DNA from: Oscillospiraceae bacterium
GTDB lineage: Bacteria > Bacillota > Clostridia > Oscillospirales > Oscillospiraceae
DNA length: 49,787 nucleotides
Direction of reading: 5' to 3'
NCBI GenBank assembly: GCA_017469115.1
Contig: JAFUGY010000114.1
Span: 1-49,787, forward strand
In this document: positions 31,340 through 39,645 of the stretch, piece after piece
Layout: each line of letters begins with the position of its first letter
How positions within the stretch are numbered: position 1 is the stretch's first letter
Notes under the pieces: model-generated
The model's input: only the letters and a program-made list of their open reading frames with translations
Databases searched by the model: none
What the model was told of the DNA's origin: nothing
Position numbers and translations under genes: made by a program

Positions 31340-32311
31340 TTACAGTCCAAACCAAGCCAGAATCAGGCTGATCGCTGCCAGACCGGAAACAACTGTCCAG
31401 TAGTATTTGAAAAGCTGCTCAATTTTAAGCCTTGCGGTAGATGCATCAATCAAAGCGACGACGCAGATGATCACAACCACACAGAAGAAGAAAGTAATCA
31501 ATCCATCGACAAGGAGAATTCCCGTTCCGAGTCCGCCGAGAAACAGCGCCACAAACAAGCTTGTGAGGGTGAGTAGTTTTACAGCGTGAGAGAGTTTGTA
31601 GACGGCAAGCGGTTTTCCGCTGTACTCAGCAAGCATACCTTCGCAGATTTCCGTCTCTGCTTCTGCTGCATCGAAGGGGTGCATCCCGGTTTCACCGGGG
31701 ATCGTCAGCAGGAAGGCAATTGCAGCGGGGATCATGGAAGCCTTAAACAGCAGGCATCCGTTTTCCGCCTGATAGGCCGCAATTGTCTGCAGGGAAAAGA
31801 CCACGCCGGATCCGATGGCATTGCCCACTGCTTTGCCGACTGCCAGGAACACCAGCACCAGAGGAAGCTCACAGGAGATAATAGTGACCATCTCACGGCT
31901 GAGGCCGACCCCTGCGAAGGGGGAACCCGTAGCTGCTGCACCGAAGATCTCCGCCAGAGCCGGGATCAGCAGCAGATAAAGCACAACGATGATATCCGCA
32001 TTGCCTGCAAACGCCGTGAAGTTGAACACCGGGATAAAGAGCTGAATCACCACAAGAGCTGCCAGCCCGACAATCGGTGCTGCGAGGTAGACCGTTTTGT
32101 TCGCGACGGTGGGAACAATCGTTTCCTTCCCGCAGAGCTTGAAGAAGTCATACAACGGCTGAAGGATCGGCGGCCCTACACGTTTCTGCATTCTTGCAAC
32201 GATTTTTCTCTCAATACCGCAAAGAAGCATGCCGCACAGGAAGCAGAACAGGAAGCCCGGGAAAATCAGGATATAACCAAGATCAACAAGAGCATTCAAG
32301 ATTACACTCAT
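31340..32311 (-). CDS. mbhM: Membrane-anchor subunit, NuoH-like
   Basis: This 323-residue protein has about eight membrane helices and conserved complex-I-type segments (RMQKRVGPPILQPLYDFFKLCGKE, GMHPFDAAEAETEICEGMLAEYSGKPLAVYKL). It anchors the hydrogenase module and links it to the ion-translocating arm. The start at 32311 follows GGAGGG; longer readings add residues without support. Confidence 0.9.
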   Translation of the reverse strand: MSVILNALVDLGYILIFPGFLFCFLCGMLLCGIERKIVARMQKRVGPPILQPLYDFFKLCGKETIVPTVANKTVYLAAPIVGLAALVVIQLFIPVFNFTAFAGNADIIVVLYLLLIPALAEIFGAAATGSPFAGVGLSREMVTIISCELPLVLVFLAVGKAVGNAIGSGVVFSLQTIAAYQAENGCLLFKASMIPAAIAFLLTIPGETGMHPFDAAEAETEICEGMLAEYSGKPLAVYKLSHAVKLLTLTSLFVALFLGGLGTGILLVDGLITFFFCVVVIICVVALIDASTARLKIEQLFKYYWTVVSGLAAISLILAWFGL

Positions 32312-32324
32312 TTCCTCACCCTCC

Positions 32325-34256
32325 TTAAAGCACAATCAACATGAAGAGCATTGCGAGCGACAGCGCCACAACTGCCCATAATGCATAGTCGTTCAGAATA
32401 CCGCTGTGGAGATCATGCATAAAGCTGAAGTAGTGTCTCCAGTTATGTTTGAAGCCCCAGAACAGATCAGACCCTCCGACCTGGCTGTAGACAGCTTCTT
32501 CACCGCTGAAGAAGAGCGCATGCTTGGCATCGGGTTCACCGGTGGCAAGTGCATTCACCTTTTCATATTTGCCGGTGACAGCAACAATCGTAACTGCCAG
32601 AAGCACAATGCACAGGATCAGCAGCCAGGAAACAGGGCTCCAGACTCCGGCTTCATAGAACACAACATTCTGAGCCGAATTCATGAAGGGGCCGAGAGCA
32701 GAAGAGGCATATCCTTCGCCCATCATGGCATCGATATATCCGTTGGCATTGAAAGCCGCCGTTGCTGCCGGATGAGTGAGGAATTTGCCGACAAGGTTCG
32801 GGAAGAGGCCGGTGATGACACACAGCACTGCGAACATACCCATGGCAAGACGCATTCCCCAGGGAACTTCCTTGACATTTTCATATTTCTCCGGCAGCCT
32901 GCCGAAGAACACGCTCTGGCTGACTTTGACGAACGATGCAAGCGTAAGCACAGAGGTGACCAGGCAGATCACAGTAACGAGCACATAGCCGATGTTGCCG
33001 CTCTCCACTGCCTTTTCATAGCAGGCCTGATAGATCATCCATTTGGAAGCAAAGCCGTTGAAGGGCGGAATGCCGCTGATGGAGAAAGCACCAATGAGGA
33101 AGAGCACCGTGGTGTGGGGCATTTTCTTGCTTAGTCCCCCGAGCTCATCGAGATTGGTGGTGCCCGTTTCATGCAAAACCGCACCGGCTGCAAGGAACAG
33201 AAGGCCTTTAAAAAGGGTGTGGTTCAGTGCATGGTAAATACCGGCAGAAAAGCCGATTGCTGTGTAAAGGCCGACAGCCGTGAGAACATACCCAATCTGG
33301 GAAATGGAGTGGAACGCAAGAAGACGTTTAAAGTCATGCTGGGCAAGAGCCATCGTCACGCACAGGAACATGGAGACGCAGCCGATGAACACCAGCAGGA
33401 ACTGGAAGGAACCGAGCCCCATGGTCTGGAAGAGGAAGTACGTCAGACGGATGATACCGTAGATACCGCTCTTCGTCAGAACGCCGGAAATCAGCACGGA
33501 GATGGATGCCGGAGCTGCGCCGTGGGCATCCGCTGCCAGTGGGTGGAACGGCACAATGAAAGCCTTGGTGCTGAAGCCCACAAAGAGCAAAGCAAAAGCG
33601 ATCTTGACAGAGTTGTTACTCATCATCCCCGGGATAATACCGGACAGCTGTGCAAAGTTCAACGTATGCGCATTGGCATAGAGCATAATTACACCTGCAA
33701 GAATACAGGTAGAACCCATGCATCCAACCACGAGATACTTGAAGGCAGCTTCCAGGGCACCGTAAACCTTGTTGCGGAAAGCAGTAAGGGCAACTGCCGC
33801 AAACGTGAGGATCTCCACCATGATGAACATGTTGAAGATATCTCCCGAAAGCACCAGACCCATAACACCGCCGGCCAGCATCAGAAACAGAGTGAAGTAC
33901 TGGGGGATATTCTCGTCATGAGACATATACTGAACGGAATAGACACAGGAGACAAAGACTGCAGTGGAAATCAGCAGTCCGAAGAAGAGCGACAGGGCGT
34001 CGACTTCCATGGCAATGCCGATGGCATAGCCGCCTGCGGGCACACGGTTCCCCATCCAGTAGGCAATCACTTCTCCGTTCAGCATAACAGGCTTGATCAG
34101 AGCAATCATGCAGGCAAGAGAAATACCGGCTGCGAGGACCGCAATCAGATGGCGGAGGAACTTGTTCTTCCCGAGCACCACAATCAGGAATGCACCGAGA
34201 AACAGAACCATTACCGAGTAGATCGGGAAATGGATATAATTCAGAAGATTACTCAT
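32325..34256 (-). CDS. mbhH: Antiporter-like subunit MbhH with C-terminal MbhI-like extension
   Basis: This 643-residue polytopic protein has the MrpD/NuoL-type core (SVQYMSHDENIPQYFTLFLMLAGGVMGLVLSGD, FKYLVVGCMGSTCIL, HPLAADAHGAAPASISVLISGVLTKSGIYGI). Lys and Glu residues typical of the proton channel are in membrane helices. It is about 130 residues longer than MbhH of Pyrococcus. The extra C-terminus (SDLFWGFKHNWRHYFSFMHD then LHSGILNDYALWAVVALSLAM) resembles MbhI, which carries the lateral helix, so two subunits appear fused. No separate mbhI gene exists in the cluster. Confidence 0.85.
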   Translation of the reverse strand: MSNLLNYIHFPIYSVMVLFLGAFLIVVLGKNKFLRHLIAVLAAGISLACMIALIKPVMLNGEVIAYWMGNRVPAGGYAIGIAMEVDALSLFFGLLISTAVFVSCVYSVQYMSHDENIPQYFTLFLMLAGGVMGLVLSGDIFNMFIMVEILTFAAVALTAFRNKVYGALEAAFKYLVVGCMGSTCILAGVIMLYANAHTLNFAQLSGIIPGMMSNNSVKIAFALLFVGFSTKAFIVPFHPLAADAHGAAPASISVLISGVLTKSGIYGIIRLTYFLFQTMGLGSFQFLLVFIGCVSMFLCVTMALAQHDFKRLLAFHSISQIGYVLTAVGLYTAIGFSAGIYHALNHTLFKGLLFLAAGAVLHETGTTNLDELGGLSKKMPHTTVLFLIGAFSISGIPPFNGFASKWMIYQACYEKAVESGNIGYVLVTVICLVTSVLTLASFVKVSQSVFFGRLPEKYENVKEVPWGMRLAMGMFAVLCVITGLFPNLVGKFLTHPAATAAFNANGYIDAMMGEGYASSALGPFMNSAQNVVFYEAGVWSPVSWLLILCIVLLAVTIVAVTGKYEKVNALATGEPDAKHALFFSGEEAVYSQVGGSDLFWGFKHNWRHYFSFMHDLHSGILNDYALWAVVALSLAMLFMLIVL

Positions 34257-34612
34257 CCGTGCAGCCTCCTGATCTCTCTGGTATCCAGAGTGCCGTAGCT
34301 CTCATGAAGCTTCATCACCAGCGACATGGACATTGCCGTGACACATGCACCGATAACGATGGAGGTAAGCGTAAGAGCCTGAGGAATGGGATCGACAAAA
34401 TAGCTGAGCTGGCTGATCTCCCCTTCGGTGAAAATCGGAGCTGTGCCGCCGGGAACGTATCCGATGGAGATGATCAGAAGGTTCACACCATAATCTGCGA
34501 TGGAAAGCCCGATCACCGCTTTCACCAGATTAAACTTGGTGATAATGGTGTAAAAACCAAGGACGATCAGGAAGAAAGATGCGATATAGTTAAATGTCAT
34601 CATGATACGCAC
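34253..34612 (-). CDS. mbhG: MrpC/MnhC-like subunit
   Basis: This 119-residue protein has three membrane helices and the NuoK-like segment LVKAVIGLSIADYGVNLLIISIGYVPGG. It corresponds to MrpC, part of the ion-translocating arm. It overlaps the MbhH start by four nucleotides and follows MbhF by a few nucleotides. Confidence 0.9.
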   Translation of the reverse strand: MRIMMTFNYIASFFLIVLGFYTIITKFNLVKAVIGLSIADYGVNLLIISIGYVPGGTAPIFTEGEISQLSYFVDPIPQALTLTSIVIGACVTAMSMSLVMKLHESYGTLDTREIRRLHG

Positions 34613-34617
34613 CTCAC

Positions 34618-35073
34618 TTAAGAATCTTGTTTCATCTGACTGAGAATGGCCAGCATGTACAGCGCAAGCATTCCCACACCGGTGAGAACCTTTGCACCGA
34701 CAGCCGCGTTCATCAGGAAGATGGTTCCGGAAGACCAGAGCTCTCCGATCTTACCGCTTTGGAAGAGGACGTTTTCGCAGAAATATCCGCCATAAACAAC
34801 ACCGAGCATCGCAAACAGCACATAGAAGATCGATGCAATGCCTTCGGAATGGTGCAGGAGCGTGCCGTTGATCGTCTTTACACTCTCGTACCCATATCCG
34901 AAATAGATCAGTGTAAATACGGCGACCATCAAAACACCACCCTGGAACCCGCCGCCGGGAGACAGATGGCCATGGAGAATAATGTCAAACAGGAGGATCA
35001 GCGTCACGGGAATCAGAAAGTCACAGCCGCAGCTAGTAATGACATGCTTTACTTTCAGCTTGCCGTTATTCAT
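34618..35073 (-). CDS. mbhF: MrpB/MnhB-like subunit
   Basis: This 151-residue membrane protein has the MnhB features VTLILLFDIILHGHLSPGGGFQGGVLMV (about residues 26-53). The start at 35073 follows GGAGGAAG; the longer reading begins inside the upstream gene's tail. It overlaps that gene by eight nucleotides. Confidence 0.9.
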   Translation of the reverse strand: MNNGKLKVKHVITSCGCDFLIPVTLILLFDIILHGHLSPGGGFQGGVLMVAVFTLIYFGYGYESVKTINGTLLHHSEGIASIFYVLFAMLGVVYGGYFCENVLFQSGKIGELWSSGTIFLMNAAVGAKVLTGVGMLALYMLAILSQMKQDS

Positions 35074-35431
35074 CTTTCGCTTCCTCCTTCTCTTCCTTTT
35101 TCTTTGCGCCGGACAGGATGACTGCCGAGCCGGCAACTGCCGTGATCAGAATAAAGGCTTCGCCCATGGTATCGTAGCCACGGAAGTCAAACACGATGGA
35201 GGTAACATCGTTGACCGAGTGGCTTTTTGCCAGATTCTGCTGCACAATGGCTGCTGCAGCACCATCGGCTGTTGAGTCGTCATAGGCATCAGGATTCTGC
35301 TGCAGTTCGTAAACCGGGACAGTAACCTGAGCCGGATCGTAGGTTGGGCCTAACTTTCCCATGGAAAGGCCCGCCAGTACACAGCAAATCAGAACTGCGC
35401 CGAGGGAGACCCACGTCAGAAATTTTTTCAT
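35066..35431 (-). CDS. mbhE: MbhE-like subunit (C-terminal MrpA-type domain)
   Basis: This 121-residue subunit has an N-terminal membrane helix (residues 5-24), an exposed loop with YDDSTADGAAAAIVQQN, and a second helix with the conserved DFRGYDTMGEAFILITAVAG (about 83-102). It corresponds to the C-terminal part of MrpA found as MbhE. A charged KKKEEKEEAKDE tail ends the protein. Overlaps on both sides show translational coupling. Confidence 0.85.
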   Translation of the reverse strand: MKKFLTWVSLGAVLICCVLAGLSMGKLGPTYDPAQVTVPVYELQQNPDAYDDSTADGAAAAIVQQNLAKSHSVNDVTSIVFDFRGYDTMGEAFILITAVAGSAVILSGAKKKEEKEEAKDE

Positions 35432-35682
35432 TTGCCGCCTCCCTTTCCGATTTTCTTCAACGTAACAATCATGATCAGCGGAGCAAGAGCCGCACCGACC
35501 GCCGCTTCCGAAATCGCCACATCAGGTGCATGGAGGATCAGAAATTCAGCTGCTGCAAACAGACCCGTGACGGAAAGCGCAATCACCGCAGAAAGAAGAT
35601 TTTCCAGTTCAGCTGCCAGAATCGCGGAAATTACGAGACCCAGCACGACGGCCACATTCAGGATAAGAACCAGATTACTCAT
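35428..35682 (-). CDS. mbhD: MbhD-like subunit
   Basis: This 84-residue protein has three membrane segments and the motif FLILHAPDVAISEAAVGAALAP characteristic of MbhD/MrpA C-terminal domains. The start at 35682 follows GGGAGGG. It overlaps MbhE by four nucleotides. Confidence 0.9.
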   Translation of the reverse strand: MSNLVLILNVAVVLGLVISAILAAELENLLSAVIALSVTGLFAAAEFLILHAPDVAISEAAVGAALAPLIMIVTLKKIGKGGGK

Positions 35683-36028
35683 TGATATCCCTCCCGTAAT
35701 CATCAGGATTCAGCTTGAGAGAATTCTTTCCTTTCCGATCTGCTTTATAGGCGCCTTTGGCAAGCACATGAGAGCCGATCGGGTTGGTAAAGAGAATCAT
35801 CAGACCGATAACAGCGATTTTAATGGCATTATCGGCTGAGTGGAGGAAGCATGCTGCATAGAGAATTCCTCCGATTGCCACACAGAGCACACCCAGCGTC
35901 GGAATGCAGGTGGATGCCTGCATCCGGCAGAGTACATCCGGCATTTTGAGGATGCCAAGCGTTCCGGCAAGCGCAAAATATGCTCCCACAACAATCAATA
36001 CATCAATCAGAAGTCTAATAGCTATCAT
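35675..36028 (-). CDS. mbhC: MrpG/MnhG-like subunit
   Basis: This 117-residue protein has three membrane helices with GTLGILKMPDVLCRMQASTCIPTLGVL, matching MnhG (GxxRLPDxxxRxHA region). The C-terminal tail is Lys-rich. The start at 36028 follows GGAG at eight nucleotides. It overlaps mbhD by eight nucleotides. Confidence 0.9.
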   Translation of the reverse strand: MIAIRLLIDVLIVVGAYFALAGTLGILKMPDVLCRMQASTCIPTLGVLCVAIGGILYAACFLHSADNAIKIAVIGLMILFTNPIGSHVLAKGAYKADRKGKNSLKLNPDDYGRDINE

Positions 36029-36029
36029 C

Positions 36030-36284
36030 TTACAGACTCCCTTCCAGATACCTGCCGACAAGCATGGTATCTATAATTCCGAGGAAAGCACCAACAAGCG
36101 CAATATTCAGATAGATTCCACGTCCGGAATACATGGAAAAAAGGATCATGGCACAGCAGAGGAGATTATCACAGGCATCTCCTGCTACCATTCGGTCTGC
36201 AGCGGAAGGACCTTTGGCCACTCTGTATACAAGGCTGAACGCCATGAGCGCAAAGAATATAGCGCCGATCAACAGCTCAATCAT
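36030..36284 (-). CDS. mbhB: MrpF/MnhF-like subunit
   Basis: This 84-residue protein has three membrane helices, with RVAKGPSAADRMVAGDACDN (about residues 22-41) the family hallmark. It shares its first base with the stop of the MrpE gene. Confidence 0.9.
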   Translation of the reverse strand: MIELLIGAIFFALMAFSLVYRVAKGPSAADRMVAGDACDNLLCCAMILFSMYSGRGIYLNIALVGAFLGIIDTMLVGRYLEGSL

Positions 36285-36802
36285 CAGTCAAACACCCTCC
36301 TTGTTCCTTTTTCCAGTTCGCCCTTGATGGCTTCGCCGGCAGCTTCGCCGCTTTCGGCTGTTACATCAATCCAATGGACATAGAGACAATTCTTTCCATC
36401 CTCTTCTGCAACATCCATTGTGATGGTGCCCGGTGTCAGCGTAATCGAGTCAGAAAGAAGGGCAAGGCCGTAGTCGCTCTTCATTTCAGTCGGTACTCTG
36501 ACAATGCCCGGGTTTACTGCCTTGCATCCGCCGTAAACCCTCTTTGCCATATCGACATTCGCTTTCACCAGCTCTTTGAAGAAGGTGAAGCTGTAGCCGA
36601 TCAGGCTGAAGATTTTGGCCGGATTAAAGAAGCGCCAGGAATCGCCGTGCGCGAAGAATCTTGAAGAAAACAGTGCTGTTGCGAGGCTTACCAGCACACC
36701 GGCCACCAGCTCCTGAACCGAGAAACTCCAGGTAATCAGGATCCAGACGACCATGCACAGGATAAACGTGGCAAGCACCGCAGAAAATCTTGTTTTTTGC
36801 AA
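36284..36802 (-). CDS. mbhA: MrpE/MnhE-like subunit
   Basis: This 172-residue protein has two or three N-terminal membrane helices and the MnhE domain SDSITLTPGTITMDVAEEDG (about residues 115-134). The start is TTG at 36802, with AAGGGGG seven nucleotides upstream and no in-frame ATG with a site. It is the first gene of the membrane-arm set, 49 bp after hypA, and a weak TATACT sequence just upstream may provide an internal promoter. Confidence 0.85.
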   Translation of the reverse strand: MQKTRFSAVLATFILCMVVWILITWSFSVQELVAGVLVSLATALFSSRFFAHGDSWRFFNPAKIFSLIGYSFTFFKELVKANVDMAKRVYGGCKAVNPGIVRVPTEMKSDYGLALLSDSITLTPGTITMDVAEEDGKNCLYVHWIDVTAESGEAAGEAIKGELEKGTRRVFD

Positions 36803-36851
36803 GAAAAAACCCCCTTACATAGTATATTGAAAAAGTCTGTTATTTACAGGT

Positions 36852-37097
36852 TTATTCAACAGTAAGATATTCCACATAGCAGCGGAACTGATCCGGGCTT
36901 TTGGTAAAAGTCAACGCCGCACCTTCGGCAATCGTCCCTTTTGCAGCGAGAGGGAAAAAATCCGTCACACACGCGGGAACAATCCCTGAGAACTCGCCGA
37001 CAGCAAGCGTGATACCCAGACACTTTTGAAAGCCCTGTTTTTCCGCTTCATCGGAAACCAGCTTGATAATACCTTCTGTTATCGCAAGCTCATGCAT
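36852..37097 (-). CDS. hypA: HypA-like nickel chaperone lacking the zinc-binding domain
   Basis: This 81-residue protein begins with MHE, the nickel-binding motif, and keeps the LGITLAVGEFSGIVPACVTDFFP core of HypA. HypA is normally about 113 residues, with a CxxC...CxxC zinc domain. Here FRCYVEYLTVE ends the protein: the segment aligns with the start of the zinc domain and then jumps to its last strand, so about 30 residues holding the Cys pairs are missing, leaving one Cys there. No continuation of the domain appears in the other frames downstream. The start abuts the large-subunit stop (TAA then ATG), so translation is coupled. Confidence 0.8.
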   Translation of the reverse strand: MHELAITEGIIKLVSDEAEKQGFQKCLGITLAVGEFSGIVPACVTDFFPLAAKGTIAEGAALTFTKSPDQFRCYVEYLTVE

Positions 37098-38180
37098 TTA
37101 TCTGTCAAGGCAGGAGAAGCATGGGTCGATACTGGCAATAATCAAACCGGCATCTGCCACCGTGTTGCCCCGCAGCATGTGCGGAATGGTCGGTGTGTTC
37201 TTAAAGCTCGGCACATGCACTGAAACACGGAAGTTTTCAAGCTTGCCGTTGCCCACAACCATGTGGCTCAGCTGTCCGCGCGGAGCCTCATGACGGCACA
37301 CGGCAATTCCTTCCTGGATTTTCGGTAACTTATTGCCGTTGTTGATCGGGCCTTCCGGCAGATTATCAAGGGCCTGCTCGATAATCTTAATGCTTTCCAC
37401 GCACTCGAGTGCTCTCACAACAACTCTGTCAAATACATCGCCGTTCTGGCAGACCGGAATATCAAACTCAAAGTCTTCATAAGAGGAATACGGTGCATCT
37501 TTACGCACATCCGTTTTCACCCCCGATGCTCTCGCGTGCGGGCCTATGGCGCCGAGGCGAACGGCGTCTTCATGCTTCAGCACACCAACGTTCTTGGTGC
37601 GCATGGCAATGGTCTTGTCATTGAGGACAATGTCTATGATCTTGTTCAGCGGTGTCTTCAACGCTTCACAACCCTTGAGCATATCACGGCGAAGGTCATC
37701 GTCGATATCTCTGCGGGAGCCGCCGATCGTCACCATCGCGTAGTTGACGCGGTTACCGCTCAGCCTTTCCAGCAGATCCATGATCAGTTCACGCTCATCC
37801 CAGATGTGCATGAACATGGAATCATGCCCGATGATGTGGCAGGCAATTCCCATCCACAGCATGTGAGAATGCAGCCGTTCCAGCTCTGCCGTAATGACGC
37901 GGATATACTGACCGCGCTTCGGCACTTCCGTCTTGTTGATTGCCTCAACGCACATGGCATAAGTGAGAGCATGAGAGTGGGAGCAGATCCCGCAGACACG
38001 TTCCACCAGAACCAGCGTTTGAATCGCATTGCGCTCCGTGCAGAGCTTCTCAATCCCGCGGTGGTTGTAACCAACGAACACTTCCGCATCCTTGATTACT
38101 TCTCCTTCGGTATAGAGCGTTGCATGAATGGGCTCCTCCAGCGCAGGATGGTAAGGGCCAATCGGAACTACATAGCTCAT
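37098..38180 (-). CDS. mbhL: [NiFe] hydrogenase large subunit, group 4 (Mbh type)
   Basis: This 360-residue subunit carries the NiFe active site. The L1 motif is ERVCGICSHSH (C63, C66, H70) and the L2 motif is DPCFSCLDR (C354, C357), which shows it is a true hydrogenase and not a complex I NuoD. The protein ends at Arg360 of L2, with no C-terminal extension to be removed, so no maturation protease is needed; none is found in the cluster. It overlaps NuoC by four nucleotides and is followed by hypA. Confidence 0.9.
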   Translation of the reverse strand: MSYVVPIGPYHPALEEPIHATLYTEGEVIKDAEVFVGYNHRGIEKLCTERNAIQTLVLVERVCGICSHSHALTYAMCVEAINKTEVPKRGQYIRVITAELERLHSHMLWMGIACHIIGHDSMFMHIWDERELIMDLLERLSGNRVNYAMVTIGGSRRDIDDDLRRDMLKGCEALKTPLNKIIDIVLNDKTIAMRTKNVGVLKHEDAVRLGAIGPHARASGVKTDVRKDAPYSSYEDFEFDIPVCQNGDVFDRVVVRALECVESIKIIEQALDNLPEGPINNGNKLPKIQEGIAVCRHEAPRGQLSHMVVGNGKLENFRVSVHVPSFKNTPTIPHMLRGNTVADAGLIIASIDPCFSCLDR

Positions 38181-38581
38181 TTTCTTTCCTCCTTCTCCGT
38201 GCCATTCAGTTTGCGGAGTTCAGAGAGAGGCTTCACCATGATTTGCCCTTTTCCCTCATCCTCCAGCAGATCGTACGGCAGGAACAGACGTTTGGAAACG
38301 TCCAGCCCCTCGAAAGTCCATCCGTAGAGCTCATTGAGCTCCCGTTCCGGCCATTCTGCTGCCACGTCATAAATCTCGCTGATAGACGGCAGAACCGTTT
38401 CTCCTACTACATGGTACGACTCCAGAACGGTGTCTACCGCATACTCATAGGAAACATCCGGATTGCCATCCTTGTCGAGAAAGCCGTGGATCATGACAAG
38501 AATGATTTCTTTCTTGCGCATCCGCTCTGCAATGGGTACGATCTCATCTTTTGTGATGTCGATTCTTTTGTACTCCTGCAT
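38177..38581 (-). CDS. mbhK: Hydrogenase subunit, NuoC-like
   Basis: This 134-residue subunit has the NuoC-like segment EIYDVAAEWPERELNELYGWTFEG (about residues 70-94), with ERE and Y/W positions conserved. It bridges the large subunit to the small subunit in complex-I-like enzymes. The start at 38581 is placed eight nucleotides after AGG. A gap of 65 bp separates it from hypE. Confidence 0.85.
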   Translation of the reverse strand: MQEYKRIDITKDEIVPIAERMRKKEIILVMIHGFLDKDGNPDVSYEYAVDTVLESYHVVGETVLPSISEIYDVAAEWPERELNELYGWTFEGLDVSKRLFLPYDLLEDEGKGQIMVKPLSELRKLNGTEKEERK

Positions 38582-38646
38582 CAACTTCACCTCTCCTTAT
38601 ATTATTCACTTGATCTTGTAATATTTAATCACGGCCGAAACCGCTC

Positions 38647-39645
38647 TTAACAGATTCTCGGCAGTTGGGCTCCTGCCAGCTTTTGCAGCACTCTGCTGCC
38701 TCCAAATTTTGTTTTCATAACCACTCTGCCCGGATAACGCGCGGTCACTGTTCCGATGACGGCAGCATTCTGCCCTTCTGAGCACTTCTGCATCTCACGT
38801 ACCACCAGATCGGCATCCTCCTGTGCCACTACGCAGAGAAGCTTCCCTTCATTGGCGCAGTACAAGGGGTCAAGCCCCAGCATCTCGCAGGCTGCTTCCA
38901 CTTCCGGGCGAACGGGAATTGCGGTTTCATCCAGTGCGATTCCGAGCGTCGAGCCTTCCACGAATTCATTCAGCGTTGTGGCAACTCCGCCCCGTGTGGG
39001 ATCCCGAAGAACACGCACCCCGGCGCCTGTCTGCAGTATCGCGCTGCACAAGCCGTTCAAGGAAGCACAGTCACTTTTCAGCTCTCCCTGCATCATCCCA
39101 CTGCGGGCAAGCATCACCGCTGTGCCATGATCTCCTGCCGTTCCGGAAAGGATCACCTTGTCCCCTTCACGAATCGCCTTCGGCGTCAATCCAGGAAATC
39201 GCAGGAATCCGATTCCGGAGGTATTGATATAAAGCTTATCGCCCCTGCCTCGTTCCACAACTTTTGTATCGCCTGTTACGATCTGCACTCCGGCGCGTTC
39301 AGCAGCTGCGCTCATGGATGCCAACACCTTTTCCAGCACTGCTGTTTCCAGCCCTTCTTCCAGAATCAGTGCACAGGAGAGGAACTTTGGCTCTCCTCCG
39401 CATACGGCAATATCATTCACCGTGCCACAGACGGAAAGCTCCCCGATGTCTCCGCCCGGAAAGAACAGCGGATCCACCACAAAACTGTCGGTGGAGAAAA
39501 CAAGATCCTTCTCTCCGGGGAGAATTGCGCCGTCACCCAGCGCAGAGAGATACGGGTTTTTCATCCGCGGCACAATCATTGTGTCAATCAGGGCCGAGGT
39601 TTTTTTCCCGCCGCTGCCGTAATCCAAAGTAATGATTTCATCCAT
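38647..39645 (-). CDS. hypE: Hydrogenase maturation protein HypE
   Basis: This 332-residue enzyme makes the thiocyanate donor for the cyanide ligands of the NiFe site, in partnership with HypF. It shows LDYGSGGKKTSALI (residues 6-19), the ATP-binding STDSFVVDPLFFPGGDIG region, and the conserved C-terminal PRIC carrying the modified Cys332. The start at 39645 is an ATG; an upstream TTG at 39663 is less likely. It overlaps hypD by eight nucleotides. Confidence 0.9.
   Translation of the reverse strand: MDEIITLDYGSGGKKTSALIDTMIVPRMKNPYLSALGDGAILPGEKDLVFSTDSFVVDPLFFPGGDIGELSVCGTVNDIAVCGGEPKFLSCALILEEGLETAVLEKVLASMSAAAERAGVQIVTGDTKVVERGRGDKLYINTSGIGFLRFPGLTPKAIREGDKVILSGTAGDHGTAVMLARSGMMQGELKSDCASLNGLCSAILQTGAGVRVLRDPTRGGVATTLNEFVEGSTLGIALDETAIPVRPEVEAACEMLGLDPLYCANEGKLLCVVAQEDADLVVREMQKCSEGQNAAVIGTVTARYPGRVVMKTKFGGSRVLQKLAGAQLPRIC

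Noticed and set aside
33171-34298. Long antisense frame of 375 codons opposite MbhH
   Set aside because: It is a by-product of the codon use of a membrane-protein gene and shows no family motif or ribosome binding site.
30337-36802. Whether the NuoH/B/I-like genes belong to a respiratory complex I
   Set aside because: The large subunit keeps both NiFe-binding Cys pairs, MrpB/C/E/F/G-like genes are present, and quinone- and NADH-module genes are absent, so it is a hydrogenase of the Mbh type.
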